From: Frigidibacter albus
Lineage (GTDB): Bacteria > Pseudomonadota > Alphaproteobacteria > Rhodobacterales > Rhodobacteraceae
Assembly: GCF_009908165.1 (NCBI RefSeq)
Contig: NZ_JAAAUC010000006.1
Span: forward strand, 1-64,000
Direction of reading: 5' to 3'
DNA: 64,000 bases
Shown: in pieces, positions 43,495 to 53,600 of the stretch
Layout: each line of letters starts with the position of its first letter
Position numbering within the stretch: position 1 is the first letter of the stretch
Position numbers and translations under genes: made by a program
Notes under the pieces: model-generated
Seen by the model: the letters and a program-made list of their open reading frames with translations, nothing else
Databases searched by the model: none
Told to the model about the DNA's origin: nothing

Positions 43495-44607
43495 ATGATC
43501 GCCTTTCGTCCCGCCTTGCTTGTTGTGCTGCTGCTGGCGGCCTGCACCCCGCGCGGTGCGATTGTCGTGGATCCGGCGGCCGTCGAGGTGGGCACGGTGC
43601 GCCCGGTCTTCGTGGGCACCTCCCGCGGCAAGGATGAAGAGACGGGCACCGAATATGCCCGCTTCCGCAACCCCGAAACCCGCTTCGCCCGCTTCGACAT
43701 CTCGATCCCGCCAGCGCATCAGCCGGGGCGGATCGTCTATACCAAGCCGGGCCGCGCCGCGGACCCGCAGACCGATTTCCTGACGACGCGCGAGATCACC
43801 TATGACGAGCCCGGCGCCTTCCGCGCCGATCTGGCACGCGAGCTGCGGCAAACCCCGCGCGGCAGCCGCGAGGCGGTGATCTTCGTCCACGGTTTCAACA
43901 CCACCTTTGCCGAAGGGCTCTACCGCATCGCGCAACTGTCGCATGACCTGAAGATGCCGGGCGTGGCGGTGCATTACGCCTGGCCCTCGCGCGCGGCGCC
44001 TTTGGCCTATGCCTATGACCGCGATTCCGCCATGTTCGCCCGCGACGGGCTGGAAGGCCTGTTGGATGAGGTGGCAGCAGCAGGGGCAGAGCGGGTGGTG
44101 CTGGTCGGCCACTCGATGGGCGCGGCGGTGACGATGGAAACCCTGCGGCAGATGGCGATTGCGGGGAAACCCGCGCGCAACATCGCCGGCGTGGTGCTGA
44201 TCTCGCCCGATCTGGATGTGGATCTGTTCCGCGCGCAGGCCACGCGGATCGGCACGCTGCCGCAGCCCTTCGTGATCTTCACCTCGAAGAAAGACCGGGC
44301 GCTGGCGCTGTCGGCCCGGGTTTCGGGGGAAACGGCGCGGCTGGGGAACGTGACCGACGTGGCTCTGCTGTCGGGGCTGGATGTGACGCTGATCGACGTC
44401 ACCTCCTACTCCACCGGCGCGGGCCATTTCACGCCGGGCACCTCGCCCGCGCTGATCGGCATCCTGTCGCGGATCAGCGAAGTGGATGATGCCCTTGCCA
44501 GCGGCCAGATCGGGCAGACCGGGCTGCTGCCGGGGGTAGTGCTGACGGTGCAGGGCGCGACGCAGATCGTGATGTCGCCGGTGACGGCGCTGGCGGGCGG
44601 GCAGTAG
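43495..44607 (+). CDS. Alpha/beta hydrolase (DUF900-type) lipoprotein
   Basis: A 370-residue probable lipoprotein: the signal ends in LLLAACTP, a lipobox with C17 as the lipidated residue. The mature part is an alpha/beta hydrolase of the DUF900 group, with AVIFVHGFNTTFAEGLYR and the nucleophile elbow VLVGHSMGAAVTMETL; a catalytic His is likely in SYSTGAGHFTPG. DUF900 proteins resemble lipases and esterases but substrates are not known. It starts 58 bp after hslU and is convergent with the smr-like gene (3 bp between stops). Confidence 0.85.
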   Translation: MIAFRPALLVVLLLAACTPRGAIVVDPAAVEVGTVRPVFVGTSRGKDEETGTEYARFRNPETRFARFDISIPPAHQPGRIVYTKPGRAADPQTDFLTTREITYDEPGAFRADLARELRQTPRGSREAVIFVHGFNTTFAEGLYRIAQLSHDLKMPGVAVHYAWPSRAAPLAYAYDRDSAMFARDGLEGLLDEVAAAGAERVVLVGHSMGAAVTMETLRQMAIAGKPARNIAGVVLISPDLDVDLFRAQATRIGTLPQPFVIFTSKKDRALALSARVSGETARLGNVTDVALLSGLDVTLIDVTSYSTGAGHFTPGTSPALIGILSRISEVDDALASGQIGQTGLLPGVVLTVQGATQIVMSPVTALAGGQ

Positions 44608-44610
44608 CGC

Positions 44611-45222
44611 CTAGCGACCGCGCCGCAGGTAGACGTAAAAGGCCCCGGCCCCGCCATGCTTCAGATGCGCCTGCACCACCTGCAGCACCAGCGCGCCAAG
44701 CGGCGGCATGGTCAGCCATTGCGGCACCTGATGGCGCAGCACGCCCTGCCGCTGCGGGATCGGGCCATTGTCGAGCCCGCGCTTGCCCTTGCCGGTGATG
44801 ACCAGCACCAGCCGCCGCCCCGCCATGGCAGAGCGCAGGATGAAATGGGTCAGTTCGGGGTGCGCCTCGGCCAGCGTCATGCCGTGCAGGTCGATCCGCG
44901 CCTCTGGTTCCAGCCGGCCGCGGGTCATGGTCTTGTGGGTCTTGTGGTCCATGCGGACCGGCGCGGCGGCCAGCCGGTCCGAGACCGAGGGGGCAAGGTC
45001 CATGCGGAAGGCAAGATCCGGGGCGGACTGGCCGATGCGGAAATCCTTCACCTCGGGGCGGGGCTTCTTCCTGGGGACATCGACCTGCGGCACCTGATGG
45101 GTGGGGACATGCGCCTTCGGTTCGGCCAGCGGCCGGCCGGGATGCAGCGGCTGCGCGCTGGCGGCGATGCGCTGCCACAGCTCCTGTTCCTCCGGCCGCA
45201 GGCCGCGCGGCCGCCGGGTCAC
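44611..45222 (-). CDS. Smr/MutS2 domain protein
   Basis: A 203-residue protein with a C-terminal Smr domain, a DNA/RNA-nicking or binding module: RIDLHGMTLAEAHPELTHFIL, then LVLVITGKGKRG and HGGAGAFYVYLRR carry the usual DLHG and GKG motifs. The N-terminal half is a charged linker (RPEVKDFRIGQS). It overlaps mltA by 4 bp and is last of the timA-mltA-smr run, a conserved set in the Rhodobacter group. Its cellular target is unknown. Confidence 0.88.
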   Translation of the reverse strand: MTRRPRGLRPEEQELWQRIAASAQPLHPGRPLAEPKAHVPTHQVPQVDVPRKKPRPEVKDFRIGQSAPDLAFRMDLAPSVSDRLAAAPVRMDHKTHKTMTRGRLEPEARIDLHGMTLAEAHPELTHFILRSAMAGRRLVLVITGKGKRGLDNGPIPQRQGVLRHQVPQWLTMPPLGALVLQVVQAHLKHGGAGAFYVYLRRGR

Positions 45223-46160
45223 AGTTTCGCTCCGGGTGCCATCCGTTCCGCCAGTGCCGGCGGCAGCAGCACCACCAGCCGGCCGGGATCCTTCATCCGG
45301 CCCGCCATCTCGCCCGCCTCGGCGCCCGATCCGCAGAACAGGTCACCGCGCTGCGGGCCATGCATGGCGCTGCCGCTGTCCTGCGCGATGCACAGCCGCG
45401 ACTGCGTCCGCGTCTCTACCCAGACCGGCGCCCCCAGCGGGATGTGATCGCTGTCGACGGCAAGACTACGCAGCGGCGTCACCGGGCGGCCCATGGCACC
45501 GATGGGGCCAGAGCTTTCGGGCAGGTCCAGCAGCTTGAAGAACACGAAGGACGGGTTGTGCCAGAACAGTTCTACCGCCTGCCCCGGATGCGCGGCGCAC
45601 CAGGCGCGGATCGTCTGCGCCGACATCGCCTCGGCTGACACCTCGCCGCGCCGGATCAGTTCCTGCCCGATGGACCGGTAGGGCTGGCCATTGCGCCCGG
45701 CATATCCCAGCCGCAGCAGCCGCCCATCCTCAAGCCGCACCCGGGCCGATCCCTGCACCTGCGCCAGAAACGCCTCCACCGGGCTGTCGAGCCAGACCAG
45801 CTCTTGCCCGCGCAGCAGGCCGCCAAGCTCGATCGCGGCGCGCGAGGGGCCGACGAGCCCGGCGGCATACTCGGCGGGCAGCGCGTAGAGCGGCCAGGCA
45901 AAGCGCGGCGTCGCGGTCAGCGAGCCTTGCAGCTCGGGTTCGTAATAGCCGGTCAGCAGTGCTGGCGGGGTGCCGATCTCGACCGGCACGAAATGCCGCT
46001 GGAAGAATTCGCGCGCATCGCCGCCGGTATCCGCGGCGGCAGCGGCCCAATCAGGCCCCAGCAGATCTGCCGTCACGAAAAACGCCGCCCGTGCGGCGGC
46101 GTGGTCGTCCCTGTCCCAGCCGGGAAGGGCGGCGTGGGTCCTTCGCCGCGCCGCGATCAT
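45219..46160 (-). CDS. mltA: Membrane-bound lytic murein transglycosylase A, without a visible signal peptide
   Basis: MltA cleaves peptidoglycan between MurNAc and GlcNAc with formation of 1,6-anhydro-MurNAc. The MltA barrel (LLTGYYEPELQGSL; QVQGSARVRLEDGRLLRLGYAGRNGQPYRSIG pattern) and the 3D domain with its catalytic Asp (VDSDHIPLGAPVWV; AQDSGSAMHGPQRGDLF) are present in 313 residues. The odd point is the N-terminus, MIAARRRTHAALPGWDRDD: no signal peptide or lipobox although the enzyme works in the periplasm. The start overlaps timA by ATGA and no better upstream start is seen, so export is unexplained. Confidence 0.92.
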   Translation of the reverse strand: MIAARRRTHAALPGWDRDDHAAARAAFFVTADLLGPDWAAAAADTGGDAREFFQRHFVPVEIGTPPALLTGYYEPELQGSLTATPRFAWPLYALPAEYAAGLVGPSRAAIELGGLLRGQELVWLDSPVEAFLAQVQGSARVRLEDGRLLRLGYAGRNGQPYRSIGQELIRRGEVSAEAMSAQTIRAWCAAHPGQAVELFWHNPSFVFFKLLDLPESSGPIGAMGRPVTPLRSLAVDSDHIPLGAPVWVETRTQSRLCIAQDSGSAMHGPQRGDLFCGSGAEAGEMAGRMKDPGRLVVLLPPALAERMAPGAKL

Positions 46161-46819
46161 TCCCCGGTGGCCACCAGTTGCCAGTTCGGGTCCGACGCAC
46201 CCATCTTGCGGGCAAAGGTCCAGACATCGCGCTGCTTGCGCGCCGATTTCGGATCGCCCTCGACGATGGCGCCATTGCTGTCACGCGCGACAGAGATCAG
46301 CTCGCCGACATAGCGCACCGCGATCTCGCCCTCATCGGTGGCCGCGTCGAACTCGGCTCCGTGCAATGCCAGTTCTCGCAACCCGATGAACTCGGCGGTG
46401 ATGGTCAGGCCCTGCGCCTCGCGGGCGGCAACCACTTCGGCGAAGCTGTCATAAACTTCGCGGCCAAGGAACGGCTTGACCGAGGCGAGATCGCCCTTCT
46501 CGAAGGCCATCAGGATCATCTCATAGGCGCCGCGGGCGCCTTGCAGGAACTCGCCCACCGAAAAGCTGGGTTCGGCCAGCTTCATCGCCGCCAGTGCCCG
46601 CGCGGCATCGCTGCCCTCGGAAACGTGATCGGTGATGTCGCGGTCGGGCCCGCCCTCGATCACCTCGAAGTCGCGGCGCACGGCGCGGCCTTCGGGCAGG
46701 GGCGCAGCGACAGGGGGTTTCTCGAACCCTTCGCGTGTGCCGAGAACGGCTTTCAGGCGCAGGATCAGGAAAATGGCAATCCCGGCCAGGACAAGCAGTT
46801 GGATAACGGCATTCGACAT
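46157..46819 (-). CDS. Tim44/TimA family membrane-anchored protein
   Basis: A 220-residue protein with one N-terminal membrane helix (IQLLVLAGIAIFLILRLKAVLG) and a Tim44-like domain from about residue 80 (FSVGEFLQGARGAYEMILMAFEKGDL, LGREVYDSF, WTFARKMGASDPNWQLVATGE). It is the bacterial relative of mitochondrial Tim44; the bacterial role is uncertain, with membrane protein or lipid-related functions suggested for the family. It is divergent from fxsA and close to secB, as often seen in this group, and overlaps mltA by 4 bp. Confidence 0.9.
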   Translation of the reverse strand: MSNAVIQLLVLAGIAIFLILRLKAVLGTREGFEKPPVAAPLPEGRAVRRDFEVIEGGPDRDITDHVSEGSDAARALAAMKLAEPSFSVGEFLQGARGAYEMILMAFEKGDLASVKPFLGREVYDSFAEVVAAREAQGLTITAEFIGLRELALHGAEFDAATDEGEIAVRYVGELISVARDSNGAIVEGDPKSARKQRDVWTFARKMGASDPNWQLVATGE

Positions 46820-46952
46820 GAGCAGACCTTTGAAAACGGACAGGCGACTACGCGCGGGGTTGGCACATCTCGCCGTCGCTACCTATGTAGGGCAGGGGCG
46901 AGGTCAAGTCCACCTTCGCCCGGAACCGAGGATAAGCACAGGAATCCTGCCG

Positions 46953-47453
46953 ATGTGGCTTTTCGTGGCCTTTCTGGCCGTCCCGCTGATCGAGATCACG
47001 CTGTTCATCCAGGTGGGCGGGCTGATCGGCCTGTGGCCGACGCTGGCGCTTGTGCTGCTGACGGCAGTGGCCGGCACCTGGCTGATGCGCCGCGAAGGCG
47101 CGCGGGCGCTGAACGACCTGCGCCGGTCGCTGAACGATCTGCGCGATCCGACAGGCGATATTGCCCATGGCGCGATGATCCTGCTGGCCGGGGCGCTGCT
47201 GCTTACGCCGGGGTTCTTTACCGACACGGTGGGGATCTTGCTGCTGATCAAGCCGGTTCGGGCCTGGCTGATGGCGCAGGTCGGCAAGCGCGTCACCATG
47301 ACGCGGTTCACCGTCGGCGGCGCGCCGATGGACGGGCGCCACCCGGGCCGGCATCCCGAACCCCATCGCAGCCCCACCGTGATCGACGCCGAGTTTCATG
47401 AGGTCGATGACAGCACACCGCCGCGCGGCCCTTCTGGCTGGACCCGCGACTAG
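46953..47453 (+). CDS. fxsA: FxsA family membrane protein
   Basis: A 166-residue inner membrane protein of the FxsA family, whose Escherichia coli member relieves F plasmid exclusion of phage T7 when overproduced. Three or four membrane segments are visible (MWLFVAFLAVPLIEITLFI; LWPTLALVLLTAVAGTWLM; GAMILLAGALLLTPGFFTDT), including the conserved LLTPGFFTDTVG. The hydrophilic tail after residue 120 is rich in His, Arg and Pro. Start at 46953 fits the family; the long open frame upstream shadows timA. secB follows 94 bp later. Confidence 0.92.
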   Translation: MWLFVAFLAVPLIEITLFIQVGGLIGLWPTLALVLLTAVAGTWLMRREGARALNDLRRSLNDLRDPTGDIAHGAMILLAGALLLTPGFFTDTVGILLLIKPVRAWLMAQVGKRVTMTRFTVGGAPMDGRHPGRHPEPHRSPTVIDAEFHEVDDSTPPRGPSGWTRD

Positions 47454-47547
47454 CCTTTCGCCCTGCCATTGAGCCGCGCGGGGCGAGGTGCTACACCCTC
47501 CACCGACCCAGATTTCCACCGAAGTTACCCAACGGGAGACGCTACAG

Positions 47548-48072
47548 ATGGCCGAAAACGGCAACGGGGCAGAGCCCCAACCGGAAACCCAGCCGGCCGC
47601 CGCGCCGCAGACCCCCCGGATGCAGGTGCTGGCCCAGTTCATCCGCGACATGAGCTTCGAGAATGTCGTGGCGCAGAAGGGCCTGACCAATGCCGACGTG
47701 CAGCCGGAAATGTCGGTGCAGGTCAGCCTCGACGCGCGCAAGCGCCCGGCTGACAACCAGTATGAGGTGACCACCAAGTTCAAGATCACCTCGGCCAACC
47801 GCGCCGACAAGGCGCCGCTGTTCCTGCTGGAGCTGGAATATGGCGGCATCTTCCTGGTCGAGGGCGTGCCGGAAGAGCAGATGCACCCCTATCTGCTGAT
47901 CGAATGCCCGCGGATGCTGTTTCCCTTTGTGCGCCGCATCGTTTCGGACGTGACCCGCGATGGTGGCTTCCCGCCGCTGAACCTCGACACCGTGGATTTC
48001 CTGGCGCTCTACCGCTCGGAGCTTGCGCGGCGCGCCGAGGCGCAGAAGGCTCAGCCGCAGGCGCTGATCTGA
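47548..48072 (+). CDS. secB: Protein-export chaperone SecB
   Basis: SecB keeps preproteins unfolded and hands them to SecA. The 174-residue protein shows the conserved core LAQFIRDMSFENVVAQKGL, LDARKRPADNQYEVTTKFKI-type strands, LFLLELEYGGIF and the signature PYLLIECPRMLFPFVRRIVSDVTRDGGFPPL pattern. The N-terminal 20 residues are a Glu/Gln/Pro-rich extension common in alphaproteobacteria. Start at 47548 has a GGGAG site 8 bp upstream. It probably forms its own unit with a hairpin terminator after it. Confidence 0.96.
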   Translation: MAENGNGAEPQPETQPAAAPQTPRMQVLAQFIRDMSFENVVAQKGLTNADVQPEMSVQVSLDARKRPADNQYEVTTKFKITSANRADKAPLFLLELEYGGIFLVEGVPEEQMHPYLLIECPRMLFPFVRRIVSDVTRDGGFPPLNLDTVDFLALYRSELARRAEAQKAQPQALI

Positions 48073-48091
48073 ACGCCGGACATCTGACACG

Positions 48092-48125
48092 CGCCGCTGC
48101 GGGATCCCCCTGCGGCGGCGTCTTC
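48092..48125 (+). terminator. Probable terminator of secB
   Basis: CGCCGC pairs with GCGGCG around an inner GGG/CCC pairing, followed by TCTTCC. The T-run is interrupted, so confidence is moderate. Confidence 0.45.
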
Positions 48126-48144
48126 CATTGGGGCTTGCCAAAGA

Positions 48145-48678
48145 ATGACCGACATGATCCCCGCCTGGGTAGAGGGCACCCTGACCCCGATGGACAAGCT
48201 CGAGGTGCATCGCCTCGGCCTGCGCCACAAGGCAGTGTCGGTCTTCGTGCTGGCCGGAGAGCGGGTGCTGATCCAGCGCCGCGCCGCAGGCAAGTATCAC
48301 ACGCCGGGGCTTTGGGCGAACACCTGCTGCACCCATCCGCATTGGGATGAACCGGCCGCCGCTTGTGCGGTGCGCCGGCTGCGCGAGGAGCTGGGGATCG
48401 ACGGGCTGGCGCTGAGTGCCGCCGAAACCGTGGAATACCGCGCCGATGTCGGCAATGGCATGACCGAGCATGAACTGGTGGAGATCTTCGTGGCCGAGGC
48501 TCCGGACGATCTTTCGGTCAGCCCCGCCCCCGCCGAAGTGTCGGCCGTGCGCTGGATCGCCCTGCGCGATCTGCTGGAAGAGGTGGAGGACGAGCCCGAA
48601 CATTTCACCCCCTGGCTGCGGATCTATCTGTCCGATCACCGTGACCGCATCTTTGGTCGCCGCGTCGGCAGCAGCTGA
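48145..48678 (+). CDS. idi: Isopentenyl-diphosphate delta-isomerase type 1
   Basis: This enzyme interconverts isopentenyl and dimethylallyl diphosphate for isoprenoid, quinone and carotenoid synthesis. The 177-residue Nudix-fold protein has the active-site pattern NTCCTHPHW (catalytic Cys), the metal-binding RHKAVSVFVL start, the Nudix-like RRLREELGI, and ETVEYRADVGNGMTEHELVEIF. The second Met (48154) is an alternative start. No carotenoid or bacteriochlorophyll genes are in the window. Confidence 0.94.
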   Translation: MTDMIPAWVEGTLTPMDKLEVHRLGLRHKAVSVFVLAGERVLIQRRAAGKYHTPGLWANTCCTHPHWDEPAAACAVRRLREELGIDGLALSAAETVEYRADVGNGMTEHELVEIFVAEAPDDLSVSPAPAEVSAVRWIALRDLLEEVEDEPEHFTPWLRIYLSDHRDRIFGRRVGSS

Positions 48679-48833
48679 GAAGTTGTGACAAATTCACCCC
48701 GCCCGCGCAAAATCGTCGCAGGGCAGGGAACAAGCGATTCCTTGCCAGCATTGTCCCCTCGGGACTGGCATCCTCGCCCCGGACCTGCGAAACCTTGGGT
48801 CAGATGAGGCGGGGGACGGCAAAGGGGCATCGC

Positions 48834-50693
48834 ATGCAGGAGAAGCTTCGCTCTGCGAACTGGGCCCGGGCCTTTGTTCCATCATCGCGCGGAACATCGC
48901 TTGCCTTGATGGCCTCGGCCGCAGCGGTGTCGGTGCTGGCCCCGGCCGCGCTGGCCCTGGACTTGCAGTTGCGGGTGGCTGGCGCGGATGAGGATCTGCG
49001 CGACGCGATCCAAGGCGCCTCGTTGCTCTACTCCAGCCAGGACGAGGAGGAGGCGCCCGATGCGCAGGACCTGCTCGCCTCGGCCCGCGCCGATTACGGG
49101 CGCATCCTTGGCGCGCTTTATGCCGAGGGCCATTACTCCGGCGTCATCCGCATCCTGATCGACGGGCGCGAGGCGGCGGCGATCCCGCCCCTGGATGCGC
49201 CCGATGTCATCCGCACCATTGCCATCGAGGTAGATCCCGGCCCCGGCTTCCGCTTCAGCCGCGCCGAAGCCGCGCCGCTGGCGCGCGGCACCGAACTGCC
49301 CGAGGGCTTTGCCGTGGGCCAGCCCGCCGGGTCGGGCGAGATTGTCGGCGCGGCGGATGCGGGGGCCGAGGCCTGGCGCAATGCCGGCCATGCCAAGGTG
49401 CGGGTCGGCAACCAGCAGGTGACGGCCAATCACCGCGACGCCACGCTCGATGCGCGCATCGGCTTCGATCCCGGCCCGCGCGTCACCTTCGGCCGGATGG
49501 CGATCAGCGGCAACGAGCGGGTGCGCGAGCGGCGGATCGACAAGATCGCCGGCTTCCCGACCGGCGAGGTCTACGACCCCGAAGAGCTGGAAGACGTCGC
49601 CGACCGCCTGCGCCGTACCGGCGCCTTCCGGTCGGTCGCGCTGACCGAGGCCGAAAACCTCGGGCCGGGCGCGACGCTGGATTACCAGCTTGTCGTGGTC
49701 GAGGAACGCCGCCGCCGCATGAGCTTTGGCGCCGAGGTCTCGAGCCTCGATGGCGCGCTGGTCTCGGCCGGCTGGATGCACCGCAACCTTCTGGGCGGGG
49801 CCGAGCGACTGGTGATCAATGGCGAGATCGGCGGCATCGGCGCGCAGACCGGCGGCGAGGATTACAGCCTTGGCGTGCGGCTCGACCGGCCAGGCACCCC
49901 GTTCCGCGATTCCACCGCCTTTGTGGAGGCGCTGGTCGAACGCGCGCAGGAAGAGGATTACACCGCCGACACCGCCCGCATCGGCTTTGGCCTGACCCGC
50001 TACATCACCGATACGCTGACCGGCGAGGTCGGCATCGGCTATGAGATTTCCGAAGTCACCGACGAGTTCGACGAGATCATCTATGAGCAGCTGATCCTTC
50101 CGGTGACGCTGACCTGGGATACCCGCGACAATGCGCTGGACGCAGCCGAGGGCTATTATGCCCAGGGCGAGATGACGGCCTTCCGCGGTTTTGGCACCAC
50201 AGGCACCGGCGCGCGGCTGGGGTTCGACGGGCGCGCCTATCGCGGCTTTGGGATGGATGACCGGGTGGTTCTGGCCGGGCGGGTGCAGGGCGGGGCCATC
50301 GTCGGGTCCGACCTTCTGGAAACCCCGCGCGAATACCTGTTCTACTCGGGCGGCGGCGGTACCGTGCGCGGCCAGCCCTACCAGTCGCTGGGGGTGGAGA
50401 TCGACCGCGGCGGCGGCCAGATCCAGGATATCGGCGGCGACCGGTTCGTGGCGTTTTCGGCCGAGGCCCGTGTCGGCATCCGCGGTAATTTCGGGGCGGT
50501 GGCCTTCTACGATGCCGGCTTTGTCGGGGTCGAGGATTTCTCGGAAGACAACGGCGCCTGGCATTCCGGCGCGGGCGTCGGCCTGCGCTACGACACCGGC
50601 ATCGGCCCGATCCGGCTCGACGTGGCGGCCCCGGTGTCTGGCGATACCGATGACGGCGTGCAGATCTACCTTGGGATTGGACAGGCATTCTGA
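48834..50693 (+). CDS. tamA: Translocation and assembly module outer membrane protein TamA
   Basis: TamA is an Omp85-family barrel that, with TamB, assembles outer membrane proteins or moves lipids. The 619-residue protein has a signal peptide (LALMASAAAVSVLAPAALAL), POTRA domains to about residue 300 (for example FGRMAISGNERVRERRIDKIAGF) and a C-terminal barrel with typical motifs (GGGTVRGQPYQSLG, FYDAGFV, GVGLRYDTGIGPIRLDVA) ending in the aromatic GIGQAF. ATG at 48834 has an AAAGGGG site; the frame is open 13 codons further. tamB begins within its stop codon. Confidence 0.93.
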   Translation: MQEKLRSANWARAFVPSSRGTSLALMASAAAVSVLAPAALALDLQLRVAGADEDLRDAIQGASLLYSSQDEEEAPDAQDLLASARADYGRILGALYAEGHYSGVIRILIDGREAAAIPPLDAPDVIRTIAIEVDPGPGFRFSRAEAAPLARGTELPEGFAVGQPAGSGEIVGAADAGAEAWRNAGHAKVRVGNQQVTANHRDATLDARIGFDPGPRVTFGRMAISGNERVRERRIDKIAGFPTGEVYDPEELEDVADRLRRTGAFRSVALTEAENLGPGATLDYQLVVVEERRRRMSFGAEVSSLDGALVSAGWMHRNLLGGAERLVINGEIGGIGAQTGGEDYSLGVRLDRPGTPFRDSTAFVEALVERAQEEDYTADTARIGFGLTRYITDTLTGEVGIGYEISEVTDEFDEIIYEQLILPVTLTWDTRDNALDAAEGYYAQGEMTAFRGFGTTGTGARLGFDGRAYRGFGMDDRVVLAGRVQGGAIVGSDLLETPREYLFYSGGGGTVRGQPYQSLGVEIDRGGGQIQDIGGDRFVAFSAEARVGIRGNFGAVAFYDAGFVGVEDFSEDNGAWHSGAGVGLRYDTGIGPIRLDVAAPVSGDTDDGVQIYLGIGQAF

Positions 50694-53600
50694 TGATGAT
50701 GCAGCGGCTTTTCCCCCTCGCGCTCTGCCTGTTCCTGCCGCTGACCGCAGTTGCCCAGGAGGCTGCCGAAACGGCGCAATCCGATGCCGACCGCGGCTGG
50801 CTGACGGAGTTCCTTGAGGAAAATCTGTCCAGCGCCGGGCGGGATGTGCGGGTCGAAGGCTTCGCGGGGGCCTTCTCGTCCCGCGCGACCTTCACCAGCA
50901 TGAGCTTTGCCGATGACGATGGCGTCTGGCTGACGATCCGCGATGGCGCGATCCAGTGGAACCGTTCGGCGCTTCTGGCCGGCCGCATCGAGATCCGCGA
51001 ACTGACCGCCGCCGAGATCGACCTGCCGCGCACCCCTGGCAGCGGCGAGGAGGGCACCGACCTGCCCACCCCCGAGGCCTCGGGTTTTGCGCTGCCGGAA
51101 TTGCCGGTCTCGGTGCAGATCGGCACCTTGAGGGCGGACCGCGTGGTTCTGGGCGAGCCCATCTTCGGCGCCGAGGCGGTGTTCTCGCTGGAAGGCACCG
51201 GCCAGCTTGCGGGCGGCGAGGGCAGCGTTGAGTTGACCGTAAACCGCATAGACGGCGCCGAGGGCGAGCTGTCGTTTACCGGCGCGTATGCCAATGAGAC
51301 CCGGCAGGCGACCGTGGACCTGCTGCTGAGCGAGGGGGCGGACGGCATCGCCACCACCCTGATCGGCCTGCCCGGCGCCCCGGCCCTGACGCTGGCGGTC
51401 AACGGCAGCGGCCCGATCGACGATTTCGGCGCCGATGTGGTGCTGACGACCAATGGCGAGCCGCGGCTTTCGGGCCGGGTGGAGCTGCTGGCGCAGGTGC
51501 CAGAGGGGCAGACCGAGCCGGTGCGCAGCTTCCGGGTCGATCTGGGCGGTGATGTCGCGCCGCTGTTCCTGCCCGCCTATCGCGATTTCTTCGGGACCGA
51601 GATCCGCCTTGTCGCCGCCGGTGCGCGGCAGCCTACGGGCGAGCTGGCGCTGTCGGACCTGAGCCTGCAGGCACGCGGCATCGACCTGCGCGGGAAGCTG
51701 CAGGTGGGCGCCGATGGCCTGCCGGTGCTGGCCGACCTGTCGGCACGGCTGGGGCTGGAGGATGGCAGCGAGATGATCCTGCCGGGCTCTGGCGAGCCCA
51801 CACGCCTGCGCGCTGCGGTGCTGAAGCTGGGCTTCGACGCAGCCGAGGGCCCGGATTGGACCCTTGCCGGTGAGGTCATGGGACTTCAGCAAAGCGGCAT
51901 CGGCATCGCCCGGCTGCGACTGGATGGCGCCGGGCAGATCCAGCGCCCGGCCGAGGCTGGGGACCCCGCCGCAGTGACGGCGGGCTTCGATTTTGCCGCC
52001 ACCGGGATCTCCACCGAGGATGAGGTGCTGGCCCAGGCCATCGGCCCGCGCCTGACCGGCCGCGCACAGGTGGACTGGCAGGCGGGCGGCGCACTGGAAA
52101 TATCCGACCTTGTGGCCGAGGGCGCCGATTACGGGCTGAACGCCAACGCCACCATCACCGGCCTCGACAGCGCCTTCACCATCGACGGCTCGGCGCAGGC
52201 GCGGCTGGACAATCTGACCCGGTTTTCCGGGGTTGCAGGGCGCCCGCTGTCTGGCGCGGCGGATGCCGATCTGTCGGGCAGCTATGGCCTGCTGTCGGGC
52301 ATCATTGATGTCACCGCGGAAGTCGCCGGCACTGACCTGACGGCGGATATTGCGGAACTGGACGCGCTTCTGGCCGGCCGCTCGCGCATCGCCGCCTCGA
52401 TCCGGCGGGATGAGACGGGGACGGAACTGCGCTCGCTGACCCTGCGCGCCGGGACGCTGGCGGCGGATGCGTCTGGCACGCTGGCGACGGGGGCCAGCAA
52501 CCTGACCGCGACGCTGGACTTTGCCGACCTGTCGGTGATGGGCGGGCCCTATCGCGGCAGCCTGTCGGTCGAGGCTGGATTGCAGCAGGCGGGCGAGGTC
52601 AACCGCTTTACCGTCAGCGGCAGCGGCAGCGATCTTGCCGTGGGCATCGCCGAGGCGGACGGGCTGCTGGCGGGCACCACCGCGCTGACCTTTGTCGGCA
52701 GCGAGATGGACGGCGCGATCACGCTGGAGACGGCGCAGATCGGCAACCCGCAGATCACGCTGGATGCCAGCGGCCGCTATGAGGCCGGGGCGAGCGACCT
52801 GGCCGCCACGCTCAATCTGCCGAACCTTTCCGTGCTTGGCGGCGGCTATCGCGGCCAGCTGGCGGCCGAGGCGCGGGTGACGGAAACCGGCCCGGTGCAG
52901 CGGCTGGAGTTGACGGGGACGGGCACCGGCCTCGCCATCGGCCAGGCCGAGGCGGACCGGGTGCTTGCTGGGACCACGCAGCTGGACCTTGCCGCCGAGA
53001 TGGAAGCGGGGGCGATCCGGGTGGACAGGTTCAACCTGACCAACCCGCAGCTGACCGCCAGTGCCACCGCGCTGGCGGAAGGCGAGGCGCGCAGCGTCGA
53101 GATTGACGCGCGGCTGGCGAACATGGCGCTGCTGGTGCCGGGCTTTCCGGGTGCGCTGACCGTGACCGGCACCGCCGAGGATATCGGCGGCAGCTACCGG
53201 CTGGACCTGACCGGGCAGGGGCCCGGCGGCACCAATGCGCGCGTCTCGGGCACCGTGGCTGGCGATTTCGGCACCGCCGATCTGGCGATCACCGGCGGCG
53301 CGCAGGCCGGGCTCGCCAACCCCTTCATCGCCCCGCAAAGTGTCGAGGGGCCGCTGTCCTTCGACCTGCGCCTGAACGGCGCGCCGGGCCTTCCGGCGCT
53401 GTCGGGGCGGATCTCCACCACCGGCGCGCGCTTCTCGGCCCCGACCGCGGGTATCGCCATCGAACAGCTTTCGGCCAGTGCCGACCTGTCCGGCGGGCGG
53501 GCCCAGCTGACGGCGGATGCGCGGGTGCAGGAGGGCGGGCGCATCGGCGTGTCGGGCCCGGTGACCCTGTCCGCGCCCTTCGACGGCGATCTGACCGTGG

